Notes: generated by a model not told the origin, from the letters alone. Counted from the stretch's first letter, positions 23,996 through 33,424 are shown. The stretch: DNA of 64,000 nt from Prauserella_A sp040635515 (GCA_040635515.1 JBEYHY010000009.1:62001-126000); one strand, 5' to 3'. Program-made: numbers and translations.

Positions 23996-25855
23996 CTACG
24001 GTCCGCCTCCGGTGCCGGCGGGATCGGGGCGTAGCGGCCGATCGCCGCCGAGCCCGGGGATCAGCGAGGAACCCTTGCGGACAAGCCACGTCTGCGTGAG
24101 ACCGATCGCGAGGAACGCGGAGACCACGAGGAAGCCGATCCAGTAGGTCGGGGGCAGCAGCAGGCCGACCGCACCACCGAACACCCACGCGAGCTGGAGC
24201 ACGGTTTCCGAGCGGCCGAACGCCGATGCGCGGGACTCCTCCGGCAGATCGTGCTGGATCACGGCGTCGAGGCTGTTCTTGGCCAGCGCACTCGCCGTGG
24301 AGCCGACAAGGCCGACGATCGCCGCCGTAGGCAGCCCCGCGAGCAACGCGGCGAGCACGGTCGAGGCGAGTGTCGCCGCGACGCAGCCGAGTACCACCTG
24401 GTCGGGCTTGCCGAAGTGCATGCGCGAGCCGAGCGCGTTGCCGAGGAATCCACCGGCACCGGCCGCGGCGCCGATGACACCCAGCATGAGCAGTTGCATG
24501 AACGGCGACTGCCCGCCGTCCTCGGTCTGTGCCTTCACCGCGAAGGCGGCGAACATCATGAGGAAGCCGGTGAGCACCCTGATCGATCCGTTGCCCCACA
24601 GGCCGACCACGATGTGTCTTCCCATGGGCTGGCGTTTCTTGCGCTCCTTGCCCCGCGCCGTCAGCGCTGCGGGAACCTCGCCCTCGGTGACCTCGACCCA
24701 CGCGGGGATGCGCATGGCCTGCGCGGCGCCGACGACACAGATGATCGCCGTGAACCACAGTGCGCCAGAGGAGCCGAGTACCGAGTTCAGTCCCGCCGCG
24801 ATCGCACCGAAGACACCACCAGCGGCGAGCCCGAAGACGGCGAGGCGGGCGTTGGTTTTCGACAGTGTGATGTCCGGCGGAACGACCCTCGGCGTGACCG
24901 CCGCCTTGAGCACCATGAACGATTTGGACAGCACCATCTTGCCGAGTGCGGCCGGATAGAGCCCCCAGTCGTTGAAGTGCAGGGCCATCAGCACGCACAT
25001 CAGGGCCTGGCCTGCCGAGGCGACACACATCGCGAGTCTGCGACCGCGCTGGATGCGGTCGAGCGCGGGACCGATCACGGGTGCGACGAGCGCGAACGGG
25101 GCGATGGTGATGAGCAAATACAGGGCGACCTTGCCCCTGCTCTCACCGCTGCTCGCCGCGAAGAACAGGGTGTTCGCGAGTGCGACGGCCATCGCGGCGT
25201 CGCTGGCATAGTTGAGCATCACCGCGTACGACAGCGAGGTCAGTCCCGACTTGTCGGCGCCGTCGGCCTTTGTCGCCCGCTTGAACGCGTCGACGGCCTG
25301 GCCGCTGAGCTGCTTGCCTCGCAGCGCGGCGACCCTGGTGACGGTGAGCTTCTTCGGCAGCCGGGGCATGCCCTCGCCGCCTTCGAGGCCGTGTTCGGCC
25401 CTTGTCCGCTGATCCGCCCCTCCGGGGGGCGGTGGTTGCTGACCTGGCGGCGATCCCTCCTGGACGTCGCGCGGCTGGCCGGGCGCGTATCCGCCCGTGT
25501 CGTAGCGCTCGAAGTCTCCCTGCGCGCGCGGCGACTGCTGCCATGGGCGCGGCTGCCGGGGCTGCTGCGGAGGATAGGGACGTGCGCCCTGCCCTCGGGG
25601 CGGCTGCTGGGGATGCGGCTGAGGAGGATGCGGGTGGGGCACCGGCACGGCGCCGGTGGGCGCCTCGTCGGCCGTGGGCTGCCATGGTTGTTGCCGCCGG
25701 GTGGGCGGCTGCTCGGGAGGAGGGCTCTGAGGTCCCCGCGGCGCCCGGTCCCAGCTCGCGCGCGCCGGCCGCTCGACCCGGGTGCGATCAGCGGGCGGCT
25801 GGCTCGACCCGGGTTCGGGCGTCCATTTCCGCTTACCCCTCCGACCGGAACGCAT
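23996..25855 (-). CDS. MFS transporter with long Pro/Gln-rich N-terminus (Rv0876c-like)
   Basis: A 619-residue protein. Residues 1 to about 165 are cytoplasmic-looking and rich in Pro, Gln, Arg and Gly (for example PPEQPPTRRQQPWQP). The membrane part follows, starting near LSYAVMLNYASDAAMAVALA, with about 12 helices and a charged central loop (GKERKKRQPMGRH). It fits the actinobacterial MFS group that includes Rv0876c; substrate unknown. The first ATG at 25855 is used because the low-complexity tail keeps strong codon bias. The DUF2771 lipoprotein follows directly, which hints at a shared role at the envelope. Confidence 0.82.
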   Translation of the reverse strand: MRSGRRGKRKWTPEPGSSQPPADRTRVERPARASWDRAPRGPQSPPPEQPPTRRQQPWQPTADEAPTGAVPVPHPHPPQPHPQQPPRGQGARPYPPQQPRQPRPWQQSPRAQGDFERYDTGGYAPGQPRDVQEGSPPGQQPPPPGGADQRTRAEHGLEGGEGMPRLPKKLTVTRVAALRGKQLSGQAVDAFKRATKADGADKSGLTSLSYAVMLNYASDAAMAVALANTLFFAASSGESRGKVALYLLITIAPFALVAPVIGPALDRIQRGRRLAMCVASAGQALMCVLMALHFNDWGLYPAALGKMVLSKSFMVLKAAVTPRVVPPDITLSKTNARLAVFGLAAGGVFGAIAAGLNSVLGSSGALWFTAIICVVGAAQAMRIPAWVEVTEGEVPAALTARGKERKKRQPMGRHIVVGLWGNGSIRVLTGFLMMFAAFAVKAQTEDGGQSPFMQLLMLGVIGAAAGAGGFLGNALGSRMHFGKPDQVVLGCVAATLASTVLAALLAGLPTAAIVGLVGSTASALAKNSLDAVIQHDLPEESRASAFGRSETVLQLAWVFGGAVGLLLPPTYWIGFLVVSAFLAIGLTQTWLVRKGSSLIPGLGGDRPLRPDPAGTGGGP

Positions 25856-25896
25856 ACCCTCAATCCTGCCGTACTAATGGTCGCCTGTGCTGGGCA

Positions 25897-26703
25897 TCAG
25901 GCCACGTTGACGAACTTCACCCTGAACATCTTCGGCCACAGCTTCCCCGTGATGAGGAACTGGTCGGTTCCCGGGTAGGCCGCGATGCCGTTGAGTACGT
26001 CCGCCCCCTGCTCCTCGCCGGGTTCCAGCAGGCCCGAGGCGTCGATCCTCGCGGTCACCTCGCCTTTCGCGGGGTCGATGCGAACGATGTCATCGCTCTG
26101 CCACACGTTCGCATACACGGCGCCGCCGACACATTCGAGTTCGTTGAGCTGGTCGACCTCGGTGCCGTTCTCCGTGACCGTCACCGTCCCGTTCGCCTCG
26201 AAGGTCTCCGGATCGCGGAAGGTCAGCGTCGCCGAGCCGTCGCTCATCACGAGCCTGCCCGCTTCCTGCTGGTGGCAGAGCCCCCAGCCCTCGCCCTCGT
26301 AGTTCACCCTGCGTCGTTCGGCGAGGGTGTCCTTGTCGCGCTCGATGGCGATGCCGTCCTGCCAGGTGAGCTGCCACACGGTCGATTCGAGCACCGTGAT
26401 GCCCTCGCCGAACAGCGGGCCGGGCAGCTCGACCGTGACGTCGGGTTCGGCTCCGGGCTTTCCCTTACGCAGGGTCGACTGGCCGATCAGGCCGGTGCCC
26501 TCGTAGAGCGTTTCGCCGGAGAACTCCAGGCCCTGGGTGAAGGCCTCGCTGTCGTGAGGAAGTACCTCGATCACCTCGACGCGCATTCGCTCGACAGTGT
26601 CGTTTTCGTCGTCGCCGTGACCTTGGCCCGGCGCCGTCGATGGCGTCGCTCCGCAGGCGGTGAGGGTGGTCAGTACCGCGATCACACTCAGCGTTCTTCT
26701 CAC
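25897..26703 (-). CDS. Glutaminyl-peptide cyclotransferase, lipoprotein
   Basis: A 268-residue exported enzyme of the plant/bacterial glutaminyl cyclase type, which turns N-terminal Gln of peptides into pyroglutamate. A lipobox (TTLTACGA, Cys17) anchors it outside the membrane. Family motifs are FTQGLEFSGETLYEGTG, LTWQDG, EGWGLCH and LNELECVGGAVYANVW, in a five-bladed propeller. GTG at 26703 begins the signal peptide. It is divergent from the DUF3027 gene with only 51 bases between starts. The protein target is unknown; secreted proteins with N-terminal Gln are candidates. Confidence 0.9.
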   Translation of the reverse strand: MRRTLSVIAVLTTLTACGATPSTAPGQGHGDDENDTVERMRVEVIEVLPHDSEAFTQGLEFSGETLYEGTGLIGQSTLRKGKPGAEPDVTVELPGPLFGEGITVLESTVWQLTWQDGIAIERDKDTLAERRRVNYEGEGWGLCHQQEAGRLVMSDGSATLTFRDPETFEANGTVTVTENGTEVDQLNELECVGGAVYANVWQSDDIVRIDPAKGEVTARIDASGLLEPGEEQGADVLNGIAAYPGTDQFLITGKLWPKMFRVKFVNVA

Positions 26704-26754
26704 GACACCAGCCTGGCACGAACGCGCACAGTTACGTACTGCACAATTGGCTGT

Positions 26755-27552
26755 ATGACCCTGCTGCTCACCCTCGACGACGGCGAGGTCCGCCGGAAAT
26801 TGGTCGACGCGGTCGAGCTGGCGCGCGAGGCCGCCGCGCTCGACGCCGGGGCCGACAGCGTCGGCGAGCACGTCGACGTTGAGCACGAGGACGCCGTCTC
26901 CGTCACCCATCTTTTCGCGGCCGGAGTTCCCGGCTACCGGGGCTGGTGCTGGTCGGTGACGGTGGCCGCCGCCGACCTCGACGCTCCGGTGACGGTCAGC
27001 GAGGTGGTGCTCCGTCCCGGTCCTGACGCACTGGTGGCTCCCCGCTGGGTGCCATGGGAGCGAAGGGTCCTTCCCGGTGATCTCGGGGTCGGCGACATCT
27101 TTCCCACCGATACCGACGATCTGCGGCTCGTACCCGCCTACCTGAGCACGGAGGTGGACGCCGAATCGGCCGACGAGGTCGAGGAGGTCGGCTGGGAGCT
27201 GGGCCTGGGCAGGCAGCGAGTCATGTCGCGGTACGGAAGGGACGACGCGGCGACGCGTTGGAACCGCGGCGAGTTCGGCCCGCGTTCCGACATGGCACGC
27301 AGTGCGCCGGGCCGGTGCGGAACCTGCGGGTTCTACCTCCAGCTCGACGGTTCGCTGCGCGCGGCCTTCGGGGTGTGCGGCAACGAGATCGCACCCGCCG
27401 ACGGCAGGGTCGTGCACGTCGAGTACGGCTGTGGCGCGCACTCCGAGGTGGAGGTCGAGATCACCTCGTCGGTTCCGGTCGCCGAGCTGGTCTACGACGA
27501 CTCCGTGCTCGACATGGAACCGGCTGTTCGTGAACAGCCAGCAGAGTCCTGA
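26755..27552 (+). CDS. DUF3027 protein with zinc-ribbon-like cysteines
   Basis: A 265-residue actinobacterial DUF3027 protein. The N-terminal half has VPGYRGWCWSVTVAAA and the segment WVPWERRVLPGDLGVGD; the C-terminal part contains CGTCGFYLQL (near residue 188), then VCGNE and YGCGAHSE, a Cys pattern that could bind one zinc. It has no membrane segment. ATG at 26755 is the first start in a 51-base divergent gap. The next gene begins 23 bases before its stop, so the two are translationally coupled, which suggests DUF3027 works with the ATPase that follows. Confidence 0.85.
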   Translation: MTLLLTLDDGEVRRKLVDAVELAREAAALDAGADSVGEHVDVEHEDAVSVTHLFAAGVPGYRGWCWSVTVAAADLDAPVTVSEVVLRPGPDALVAPRWVPWERRVLPGDLGVGDIFPTDTDDLRLVPAYLSTEVDAESADEVEEVGWELGLGRQRVMSRYGRDDAATRWNRGEFGPRSDMARSAPGRCGTCGFYLQLDGSLRAAFGVCGNEIAPADGRVVHVEYGCGAHSEVEVEITSSVPVAELVYDDSVLDMEPAVREQPAES

Positions 27553-30388
27553 TCCCGGCGCCGGGGGAGGCGATTTCGGCGCGGACGTACTACGGGCCGC
27601 GGTCCTGCGATCGTGGCGCGATTCGCCGACCCGGTTCACCGAGGACACCAACGCCGAGCACGACCTGAGGGTCGGCGGATACCGGGACCGGCTTTTCACC
27701 GAGCTCGCCCAGAACGCCGCCGACGCCGCTGCCGCCGCCGGTGTACCCGGACGAATCCGGGTGTCCGTTGTGGACGGTGAATTGCGGGTGGCCAACACGG
27801 GGGCCGCACTCGACGCGGTCGGTGTCGCCTCGCTCGCCTCACTGCGCGCCTCGGCGAAGCCGGACGAGGCGGTCGGCAGGTTCGGAGTTGGTTTCGCCGC
27901 TGTCCTCGCGGTCACCTCGGCTCCCCGCATCGTGTCGAGGACGGGCGGAGTCGCGTTCTCGGAGGATCGCACCCGAGCCGAGACGGGCGAACGGGAAACC
28001 GTACCGGTCCTGCGGCTCCCGTGGGCGCTGCCGGAAGACGAACCGAAACCACCGGAGGGCTTCACCACCGAGGTCCGGCTGCCGCTGCGGTCCGACATCG
28101 ACTCGGCAAGCCTGATGCGGCTCATCGCCTCCGAGGTGACCGATCTGCTGCTCGCATTGCCGTGGCTCGCCGAGGTCGAGGCCGACGGCGCGGTGTGGAC
28201 TCGTACGGCGGAGGCCGATTTCGTCACGCTGACGCAGCCGGAAGGGCTCCCGACGCGGTGGCTCACCCATCGCGGCGACCACGCGGTGTGGGCGGTACCG
28301 GTGCCGGAGGACGGCGTGCCGAGGCCGCTCACCGAGGACGTGCTGCACACCCCGACACCCACCGACGAGCGGCTTTCCCTTCCCGCGAGGCTGTTCGCGT
28401 CGGTACCGGTCGAACCGTCCCGCCGCAGGGTGCTGGCGGGGCCGGCGACGAAAGCCGCGTTCGAGGCGGCGGCAGGGGAATACCCGCGACTGCTGCGTCT
28501 CATCGGAGACGAGCACCGGATCGCGCTCGTGCCGAGAGCGGCGTTCCCGCTGTCCGAAGTGGACACACTGCTGCGTGAGCTGATCGCGGAGCGGCTGGCG
28601 GCCGATCCCTGGTTGCCCGCTGCCTCCGGCGGAGCGGAGCTGAGGGGCGCGAGTGCGAAAGTTCTCGACATCGACCTCCCGGAATTGCCCGCGCTGCTCG
28701 CCGATGTCGTGACCGGGCTGGTCGCGGCACCGCTGTGCGGTCACGGAGCCACGAGAACACTGGCCGCGGCCGGTGCCGCCCCCATCGGCGTCGCCGAGGT
28801 CGTCGACGCCGTCACCGGCATCGAGCGAGCCCCTTCGTGGTGGCACGCGTTGTACTCGGTGTTGCTCGACGGCGTCGAGCAACACCTGATCGCCCTCGAC
28901 GAACTCGGCGCACTTCCCGTCCCGCTCGCCGACGGGCGCACGGTCCCCGGCCCGCGTGGGGCCTTGCTGACGCAGGACACCCCGATGCCGCCCGGCTTCG
29001 CGGAGCTCACCATTCCCGGGCTCCACCTCGTGCACGCCGACGCGGTTCATCCGCTGCTGCGGCGGCTGGGAGCGCGGGAGGCCGGACCGGCCGAATTGCT
29101 GGCGGCCCCTGCCGTGCGGGACGCGATCGACCGCAGCGTGGACGACGCGATGTCGGGTGCCGACGTACTTCCGCTCGCTCGTGCCGTGCTCGGCCTCGCC
29201 TCGGGGGTGAGCGGGGACGATATCGGCGCGCTCGCGTTGCCTTCCCGCGACGGATGGCGCCGTGCCGACGAACTGATCATGCCTGGCTCGCCGCTGCTCG
29301 ACATCTTCGACGAGGAGGTGATCGGGGCCGAGTGCCCTTTCGACGTACTGGACGAGGACTTCGCCGCAGAGTGGCCGGGCGACGTGCTGACCTCGGCCGG
29401 AGTGCTCGACACCTTCGCCGTCGTCGCGGACGAGGACCCGGCGGGTCCCGATCACGAGCTGCCCGACGAGGACGAATGGTGGGATTCACTCGCGGAGCCG
29501 CCTTCGCGAGTGCTCGCGGTACGCGATCTGGACCTTGTCGCCGACGACGCGTGGCCGGAGGCCGTGCGACTGCTCGCGGCGAATCCCGAAACCTGGAACG
29601 CGCTCGCCCAACCAGGGGGTCACACCCGCTGGTGGCTCGCGAGAGCCGCGTTGCTCGCCGACGCGCCCCCCTCATCGTGGCGCCTGAACGGGACCGATGA
29701 CCTCGCGGGGCTCTACGACGAGGTTCCGGACGTAGGGCTGTCCGCGAGGCTGCTCGAACTACTCGGCGTGAGGACGGGCCTTTCGCTCGCGGGAGCCGAG
29801 GACGCGCAGGACCTGTGCGACCGGCTCGCGGATCACGAGCGGACGGTGTCGCCGGGTCTGGTCCTGCGCGCGCACGCGGCGCTGGCCGCCGATCCCGGGC
29901 TCGCGGGCGAACTCGATCCGCCGCGGAGGGTGAGGGCGCTCGACGGCTCGGTGACCGACGCCGACGACGCGGTGGTTCTCGACGCCCCGTGGCTGCTCGC
30001 GGTGTGGCCCGCCGATCGGCTTGTCGCGGTTGCCGAATGGGAAGCCGCGCCCGCGCTCGCCGACGTCTTCGCGCTCTCGCTCGCCGGTGACGAGACCACG
30101 GCCGAGGTGACGAGCGAGGGCGAGTTCGTGGCATGGCGTGAGCTGCCTGCCGTCGTCGCGGCAGCCGCACTGCTCGACCTGGAGCTTCCCCATGACGGGG
30201 TCGTCGTCCACGAGGGGCTCAGCGTCGGTGAGCGGCCCGTTCCGTGGTGGTTCGACGGCGAACTCCATGCCGACGACACGGCCGAGGGGCTCGCGAGGGC
30301 GTTCGCGTGGAGCGCGGGACGCTGGCCCGACCGGCTGCTCGTCGCCGCACTGCTCGACGATCCCGATCCGAGGACCGTGCTGGGGTAG
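27530..30388 (+). CDS. Sacsin N-terminal-like GHKL ATPase
   Basis: A 952-residue protein with an N-terminal Bergerat (Hsp90-like) ATP-binding fold. The N-box is ELAQNAADAAAA (near residue 57), the first glycine motif is reduced to VANTGAAL, and the second is GRFGVGFAAVLA (near 116). The rest is long, Leu-rich and acidic, without membrane segments or a recognised catalytic domain. It resembles actinobacterial sacsin-N ATPases; chaperone-like or DNA-related roles are possible but unproven. GTG at 27530 overlaps DUF3027; no ATG lies nearby in frame. The missing Asp of the usual D-x-G-x-G motif (Asn-Thr-Gly here) should be noted when predicting activity. Confidence 0.82.
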   Translation: MNSQQSPDPGAGGGDFGADVLRAAVLRSWRDSPTRFTEDTNAEHDLRVGGYRDRLFTELAQNAADAAAAAGVPGRIRVSVVDGELRVANTGAALDAVGVASLASLRASAKPDEAVGRFGVGFAAVLAVTSAPRIVSRTGGVAFSEDRTRAETGERETVPVLRLPWALPEDEPKPPEGFTTEVRLPLRSDIDSASLMRLIASEVTDLLLALPWLAEVEADGAVWTRTAEADFVTLTQPEGLPTRWLTHRGDHAVWAVPVPEDGVPRPLTEDVLHTPTPTDERLSLPARLFASVPVEPSRRRVLAGPATKAAFEAAAGEYPRLLRLIGDEHRIALVPRAAFPLSEVDTLLRELIAERLAADPWLPAASGGAELRGASAKVLDIDLPELPALLADVVTGLVAAPLCGHGATRTLAAAGAAPIGVAEVVDAVTGIERAPSWWHALYSVLLDGVEQHLIALDELGALPVPLADGRTVPGPRGALLTQDTPMPPGFAELTIPGLHLVHADAVHPLLRRLGAREAGPAELLAAPAVRDAIDRSVDDAMSGADVLPLARAVLGLASGVSGDDIGALALPSRDGWRRADELIMPGSPLLDIFDEEVIGAECPFDVLDEDFAAEWPGDVLTSAGVLDTFAVVADEDPAGPDHELPDEDEWWDSLAEPPSRVLAVRDLDLVADDAWPEAVRLLAANPETWNALAQPGGHTRWWLARAALLADAPPSSWRLNGTDDLAGLYDEVPDVGLSARLLELLGVRTGLSLAGAEDAQDLCDRLADHERTVSPGLVLRAHAALAADPGLAGELDPPRRVRALDGSVTDADDAVVLDAPWLLAVWPADRLVAVAEWEAAPALADVFALSLAGDETTAEVTSEGEFVAWRELPAVVAAAALLDLELPHDGVVVHEGLSVGERPVPWWFDGELHADDTAEGLARAFAWSAGRWPDRLLVAALLDDPDPRTVLG

Positions 30389-30413
30389 CGCTCAGGGCTT
30401 GTTCAAAGCTTGT

Positions 30414-30686
30414 TCAGAGCCCGTGCTGCGCTCCGCGTGAGCCGCGTCGCGATGCCGCGCGCTGCCAGAGCATGATCGGGATGCCGATGAGCCCGAGCCC
30501 GCCTCCGGCGAGCATCGTCCACAGCCACGTTCCCTCGACACCGCTCACGAGCAGCACGAGGAAGCCCGCGAACCACAACGCGGTGCCGATGAACACCGGG
30601 ATCCACAGATCGGTCAGTGACTTCGGTAGCTCAGGCGGAGGACGAAGCCGTCCCTGTTCGCCGGGGGAGTTGCTCGGTTCGTCCAC
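30414..30686 (-). CDS. DUF2530 membrane protein
   Basis: A 90-residue protein with a Pro-rich cytoplasmic start (RLRPPPELPKSLTDLW) and two membrane helices (VFIGTALWFAGFLVLLV and LWTMLAGGGLGLIGIPIML), then a basic tail. The family is actinobacterial and of unknown function (Rv0879c by position). It converges on the ATPase gene; a short GGGCT/AGCCC stem (30395-30399 with 30417-30421) is the only terminator-like sequence between them. Confidence 0.82.
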   Translation of the reverse strand: MDEPSNSPGEQGRLRPPPELPKSLTDLWIPVFIGTALWFAGFLVLLVSGVEGTWLWTMLAGGGLGLIGIPIMLWQRAASRRGSRGAQHGL

Positions 30687-30725
30687 GTAGGACAGGCTAC
30701 CGCTGCACCATCCGACACGAGGCAG

Positions 30726-32186
30726 GTGACGATGACACAGGCCGGCGAGCAGCGGTCCTTCCGAGGGCGGCTCGACAGCTTCTTCAAGATCAGCGAGCGC
30801 GGGTCGACCATGAGCAGGGAACTGCGTGGTGGTCTTGTCACGTTCGTGGCGATGGCCTACATCGTCGTGCTCAACCCGCTGATTCTCGGCAGTTTCTCCG
30901 CCGACGACCCGGGCGCGAAGCTCGACTCGACCGGCGCCATCCTGCCGGTTCCGCAGGTCGCGGCCGTCACCGCGCTCGTGGCCGGAGTGATGACGATCCT
31001 CATGGGAATCATCGCCAATTACCCATTCGCGATGGCGGCGGGTCTCGGCATCAACGCGCTCGTTGCCGTGACCATCGCGCCACAGATGACGTGGGCCTCC
31101 GCGATGGGGCTCGTGATGGTCAACGGGCTCGTCGTGATGGTGCTGGTTGTCACGGGAGTCCGTTCCATGGTGTTTCGCGCCGTGCCCGCCGCGCTCAAGG
31201 TCGGCATCGCCGTCGGTATTGGTCTGTTCATCGCGCTGATCGGGCTCGCCGACGCGGGGTTCGTGACGGCGGGCTCCGGCACTCTCGTGCAGCTGGGCAT
31301 CGACGGTTCGATCGCCTCGTGGCCCACCGGGGTCTTCGCGGTGACGTTGCTGGTGATGGCGATTCTGGTCGCGCGCAATATCCGGGGCGCGATCCTGATG
31401 GGCGTGCTCTTCGGCACCGTGCTGTCGATCGTCGTCGAGGCCATCGTCGACGCGGGGCCCTCGGGAGGGACGAACCCCAAGGGCTGGAGCCTCGGCTATC
31501 CCGGGCTTCCCGACAACGTGTTCGGGCTTCCCGACCTCTCGCTCATCGGGCAGGTGGACTTCGGGGCGTGGGCACAGATCCCGGCCATCACGGCGGCACT
31601 ACTCGTGTTCAGCCTCGTGCTCACGGACTTCTTCGACACCATCGGCACCATGACGGGGCTCGGGAGGGAAGCCAACCTCGCCGACAAGGCCGGCAACCTG
31701 CCCAACGTCGGCAAGACGTTGTTCATCGACTCGCTCGGCGCCGTCGCGGGCGGCGCGGCCTCCTCCAGCTCCAGCACGGTGTTCGTCGAATCGGCGGCCG
31801 GTATCGCGGAAGGCGCGCGTACCGGACTGGCCAACGTCGTCACCGGGTTGCTGTTCATCGCGGCGATGTTCTTCACGCCGCTGTACGAGGTGGTGCCTAT
31901 CGAGGCGGCCGCGCCCGCGCTCGTCGTGGTGGGTGCGCTGATGATCAGGCAGATCACCGACATCGACTTCCGGGATTTCACGGTCGCGCTCCCCGCCTTC
32001 CTGACCATCGTCGTCATGCCGTTCACCTACTCCATCGCCAACGGCATCGGAGTCGGGTTCGTCAGCTACGTGGTGTTGCAGGCCGCGACGGGCAAGGCCC
32101 GCGGCGTGCACCCGCTGATGTGGATCACGTCGGCGTTCTTCGTCATCTACTTCGCCATCGGCCCCATCCAGGCCGCTCTGGCGTAG
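30726..32186 (+). CDS. NCS2-family purine permease (AzgA/GhxP type)
   Basis: A 486-residue membrane transporter for hypoxanthine, guanine or adenine, using a proton gradient. It has 12-14 helices; characteristic segments are STMSRELRGGLVTFVAMAYI, broken as STMSRELRGG and LVTFVAMAYI, ANYPFAMAAGLGINA, and DFFDTIGTMTGLG, which carries residues for base binding. GTG at 30726 is used; ATG at 30732 is two codons later and equally plausible. No purine enzyme gene is near, so regulation cannot be inferred. Confidence 0.9.
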   Translation: MTMTQAGEQRSFRGRLDSFFKISERGSTMSRELRGGLVTFVAMAYIVVLNPLILGSFSADDPGAKLDSTGAILPVPQVAAVTALVAGVMTILMGIIANYPFAMAAGLGINALVAVTIAPQMTWASAMGLVMVNGLVVMVLVVTGVRSMVFRAVPAALKVGIAVGIGLFIALIGLADAGFVTAGSGTLVQLGIDGSIASWPTGVFAVTLLVMAILVARNIRGAILMGVLFGTVLSIVVEAIVDAGPSGGTNPKGWSLGYPGLPDNVFGLPDLSLIGQVDFGAWAQIPAITAALLVFSLVLTDFFDTIGTMTGLGREANLADKAGNLPNVGKTLFIDSLGAVAGGAASSSSSTVFVESAAGIAEGARTGLANVVTGLLFIAAMFFTPLYEVVPIEAAAPALVVVGALMIRQITDIDFRDFTVALPAFLTIVVMPFTYSIANGIGVGFVSYVVLQAATGKARGVHPLMWITSAFFVIYFAIGPIQAALA

Positions 32187-32191
32187 TACCC

Positions 32192-32572
32192 CTAGGCCGC
32201 GCGCGCACCACGCTCGTGCCCCGCGGACAGCCCGTTCACCTGCAGTGCGGTCAGCCCGAGCACGGCCACGGCCTGGACGAGGACGAACGCCGTGCCGAGT
32301 CCGGTGAGGCCGCCCAGGAGTGCGTACGCGGTGCTGCCGAGTACGTAGAGCACGTTGATCGCGATCACTTCACGGACGAAGCCTTTGCGAAGTCCCGAGG
32401 AAACCCAGCCGACGAAGGCCGCCCAGCCGACCAGCGCCACCCCCGCGATCACCGACACCGGGACGGGGATGCCGAGCGGCTCCGCCAGCACCGCGCACAA
32501 CGCGGCCATCGCCAGCCCCAGCGCGCCGGAAGCGAGGGCATCCATCCGCAGCACATTACGAAGTTCGAACAT
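32192..32572 (-). CDS. Four-helix membrane protein, function unknown
   Basis: A 126-residue protein with four hydrophobic segments (ALGLAMAALCAVLAEPLGI, VSVIAGVALVGWAAFVGWV, VIAINVLYVLGSTAYAL and TAFVLVQAVAVLGLTAL). ATG at 32572 is preceded by GGAGG seven bases upstream on the minus strand, better than the earlier start at 32605. It is tail to tail with the purine permease, five bases apart. No family was recognised. Confidence 0.72.
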   Translation of the reverse strand: MFELRNVLRMDALASGALGLAMAALCAVLAEPLGIPVPVSVIAGVALVGWAAFVGWVSSGLRKGFVREVIAINVLYVLGSTAYALLGGLTGLGTAFVLVQAVAVLGLTALQVNGLSAGHERGARAA

Positions 32573-32656
32573 CGTTTCCTCCGGTTTTCGTTGTGATGCC
32601 CCCACTTTCGCCGTCCGGAGAGGTCACGTCGATTACGTCGCGGGTAATGCGTGTGG

Positions 32657-33358
32657 TCAAGGCGCGGAGAGGGTGATGCCGAGCAGGCCGCGCAGTGCCT
32701 CCGTGCCCGAAGGCGTCGGGGTGACGGCTCTTCCGCTGCCGATGCGCTTGAGCCACGCGTTGTCGATGAACGTGCGGCACACCAGCGCACCGGTCAATCC
32801 GGCAACGTGTGTGCGGCGTTCCGTCCAGTCGAGGCACGCCTTCCCCAGCGGTCTTTTCGTGTCGCGCAACCGGTTCGGTGCGATGCCGAGGCCTTCGACG
32901 AGCCAGGCGGAACCTTCGGGGGTCAGGGCACAACCATTGGCAAGGTCGAGTAGTCCCTTGTCCGCCATCGCGTCGGTGATCGCGACGCCGATTCGGCCCG
33001 CCAGGTGGTCGTAGCAGGTGCGCCCCAGCGCCAGCGCGGCCGAGACTCGGGAACCGCGCAGCGTCGGCCGTGGTTCGGCGACGGGATCGACGTGCGCCGC
33101 GAGTCCTTCGAGCAGGTCGGCCACGTGTGGTCCCGCGAGTTGCAGATACCGGTGCCTGCCCTGTCGCCTTTCGATGAGCAGCCCGCCGTCGACGAGTCTG
33201 CTGAGGTGCTCACTCGCCGTCGACGCCGCGACGCCGGCCTGCGCCGCCAGTTCGGTCACCGTCCACGCACGACCGTCGAGCAGTGCGAGGCAGAACGCCG
33301 CCCTCGTCGGGTCGGCGATCAAGGAGGCAAGCCCGGCCAGTCCGGCGGAACGCGTCAT
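32657..33358 (-). CDS. ArsR-family winged-helix regulator
   Basis: A 233-residue regulator. The N-terminal half is an ArsR winged helix (SLIADPTRAAFCLALLDG, then TELAAQAGVAASTASEHLSR and GLLIERRQGRHRYLQLA); the C-terminal half is an additional domain with WLVEGLGIAPN and RTFIDNAWLKRIGSGRAV. No paired cysteines suitable for a metal are seen near the recognition helix, so a small-molecule or redox signal is more likely. ATG at 33358 begins the domain. It is divergent from the short P450-like gene, with 66 bases between starts, so it probably controls that gene and the next. Confidence 0.88.
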   Translation of the reverse strand: MTRSAGLAGLASLIADPTRAAFCLALLDGRAWTVTELAAQAGVAASTASEHLSRLVDGGLLIERRQGRHRYLQLAGPHVADLLEGLAAHVDPVAEPRPTLRGSRVSAALALGRTCYDHLAGRIGVAITDAMADKGLLDLANGCALTPEGSAWLVEGLGIAPNRLRDTKRPLGKACLDWTERRTHVAGLTGALVCRTFIDNAWLKRIGSGRAVTPTPSGTEALRGLLGITLSAP

Positions 33359-33424
33359 GAGACCAAGGCTCGCACGCGAACACTTCGGCGGGCACCGAAC
33401 CGTTTCGCTCCTACCGTTTCCGGC

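Noticed and set aside
30617..32596. 659-codon plus-strand frame over the purine permease
   Set aside because: It is a shadow in another frame, extremely Arg-rich, while the permease frame has clear membrane helices and motifs.
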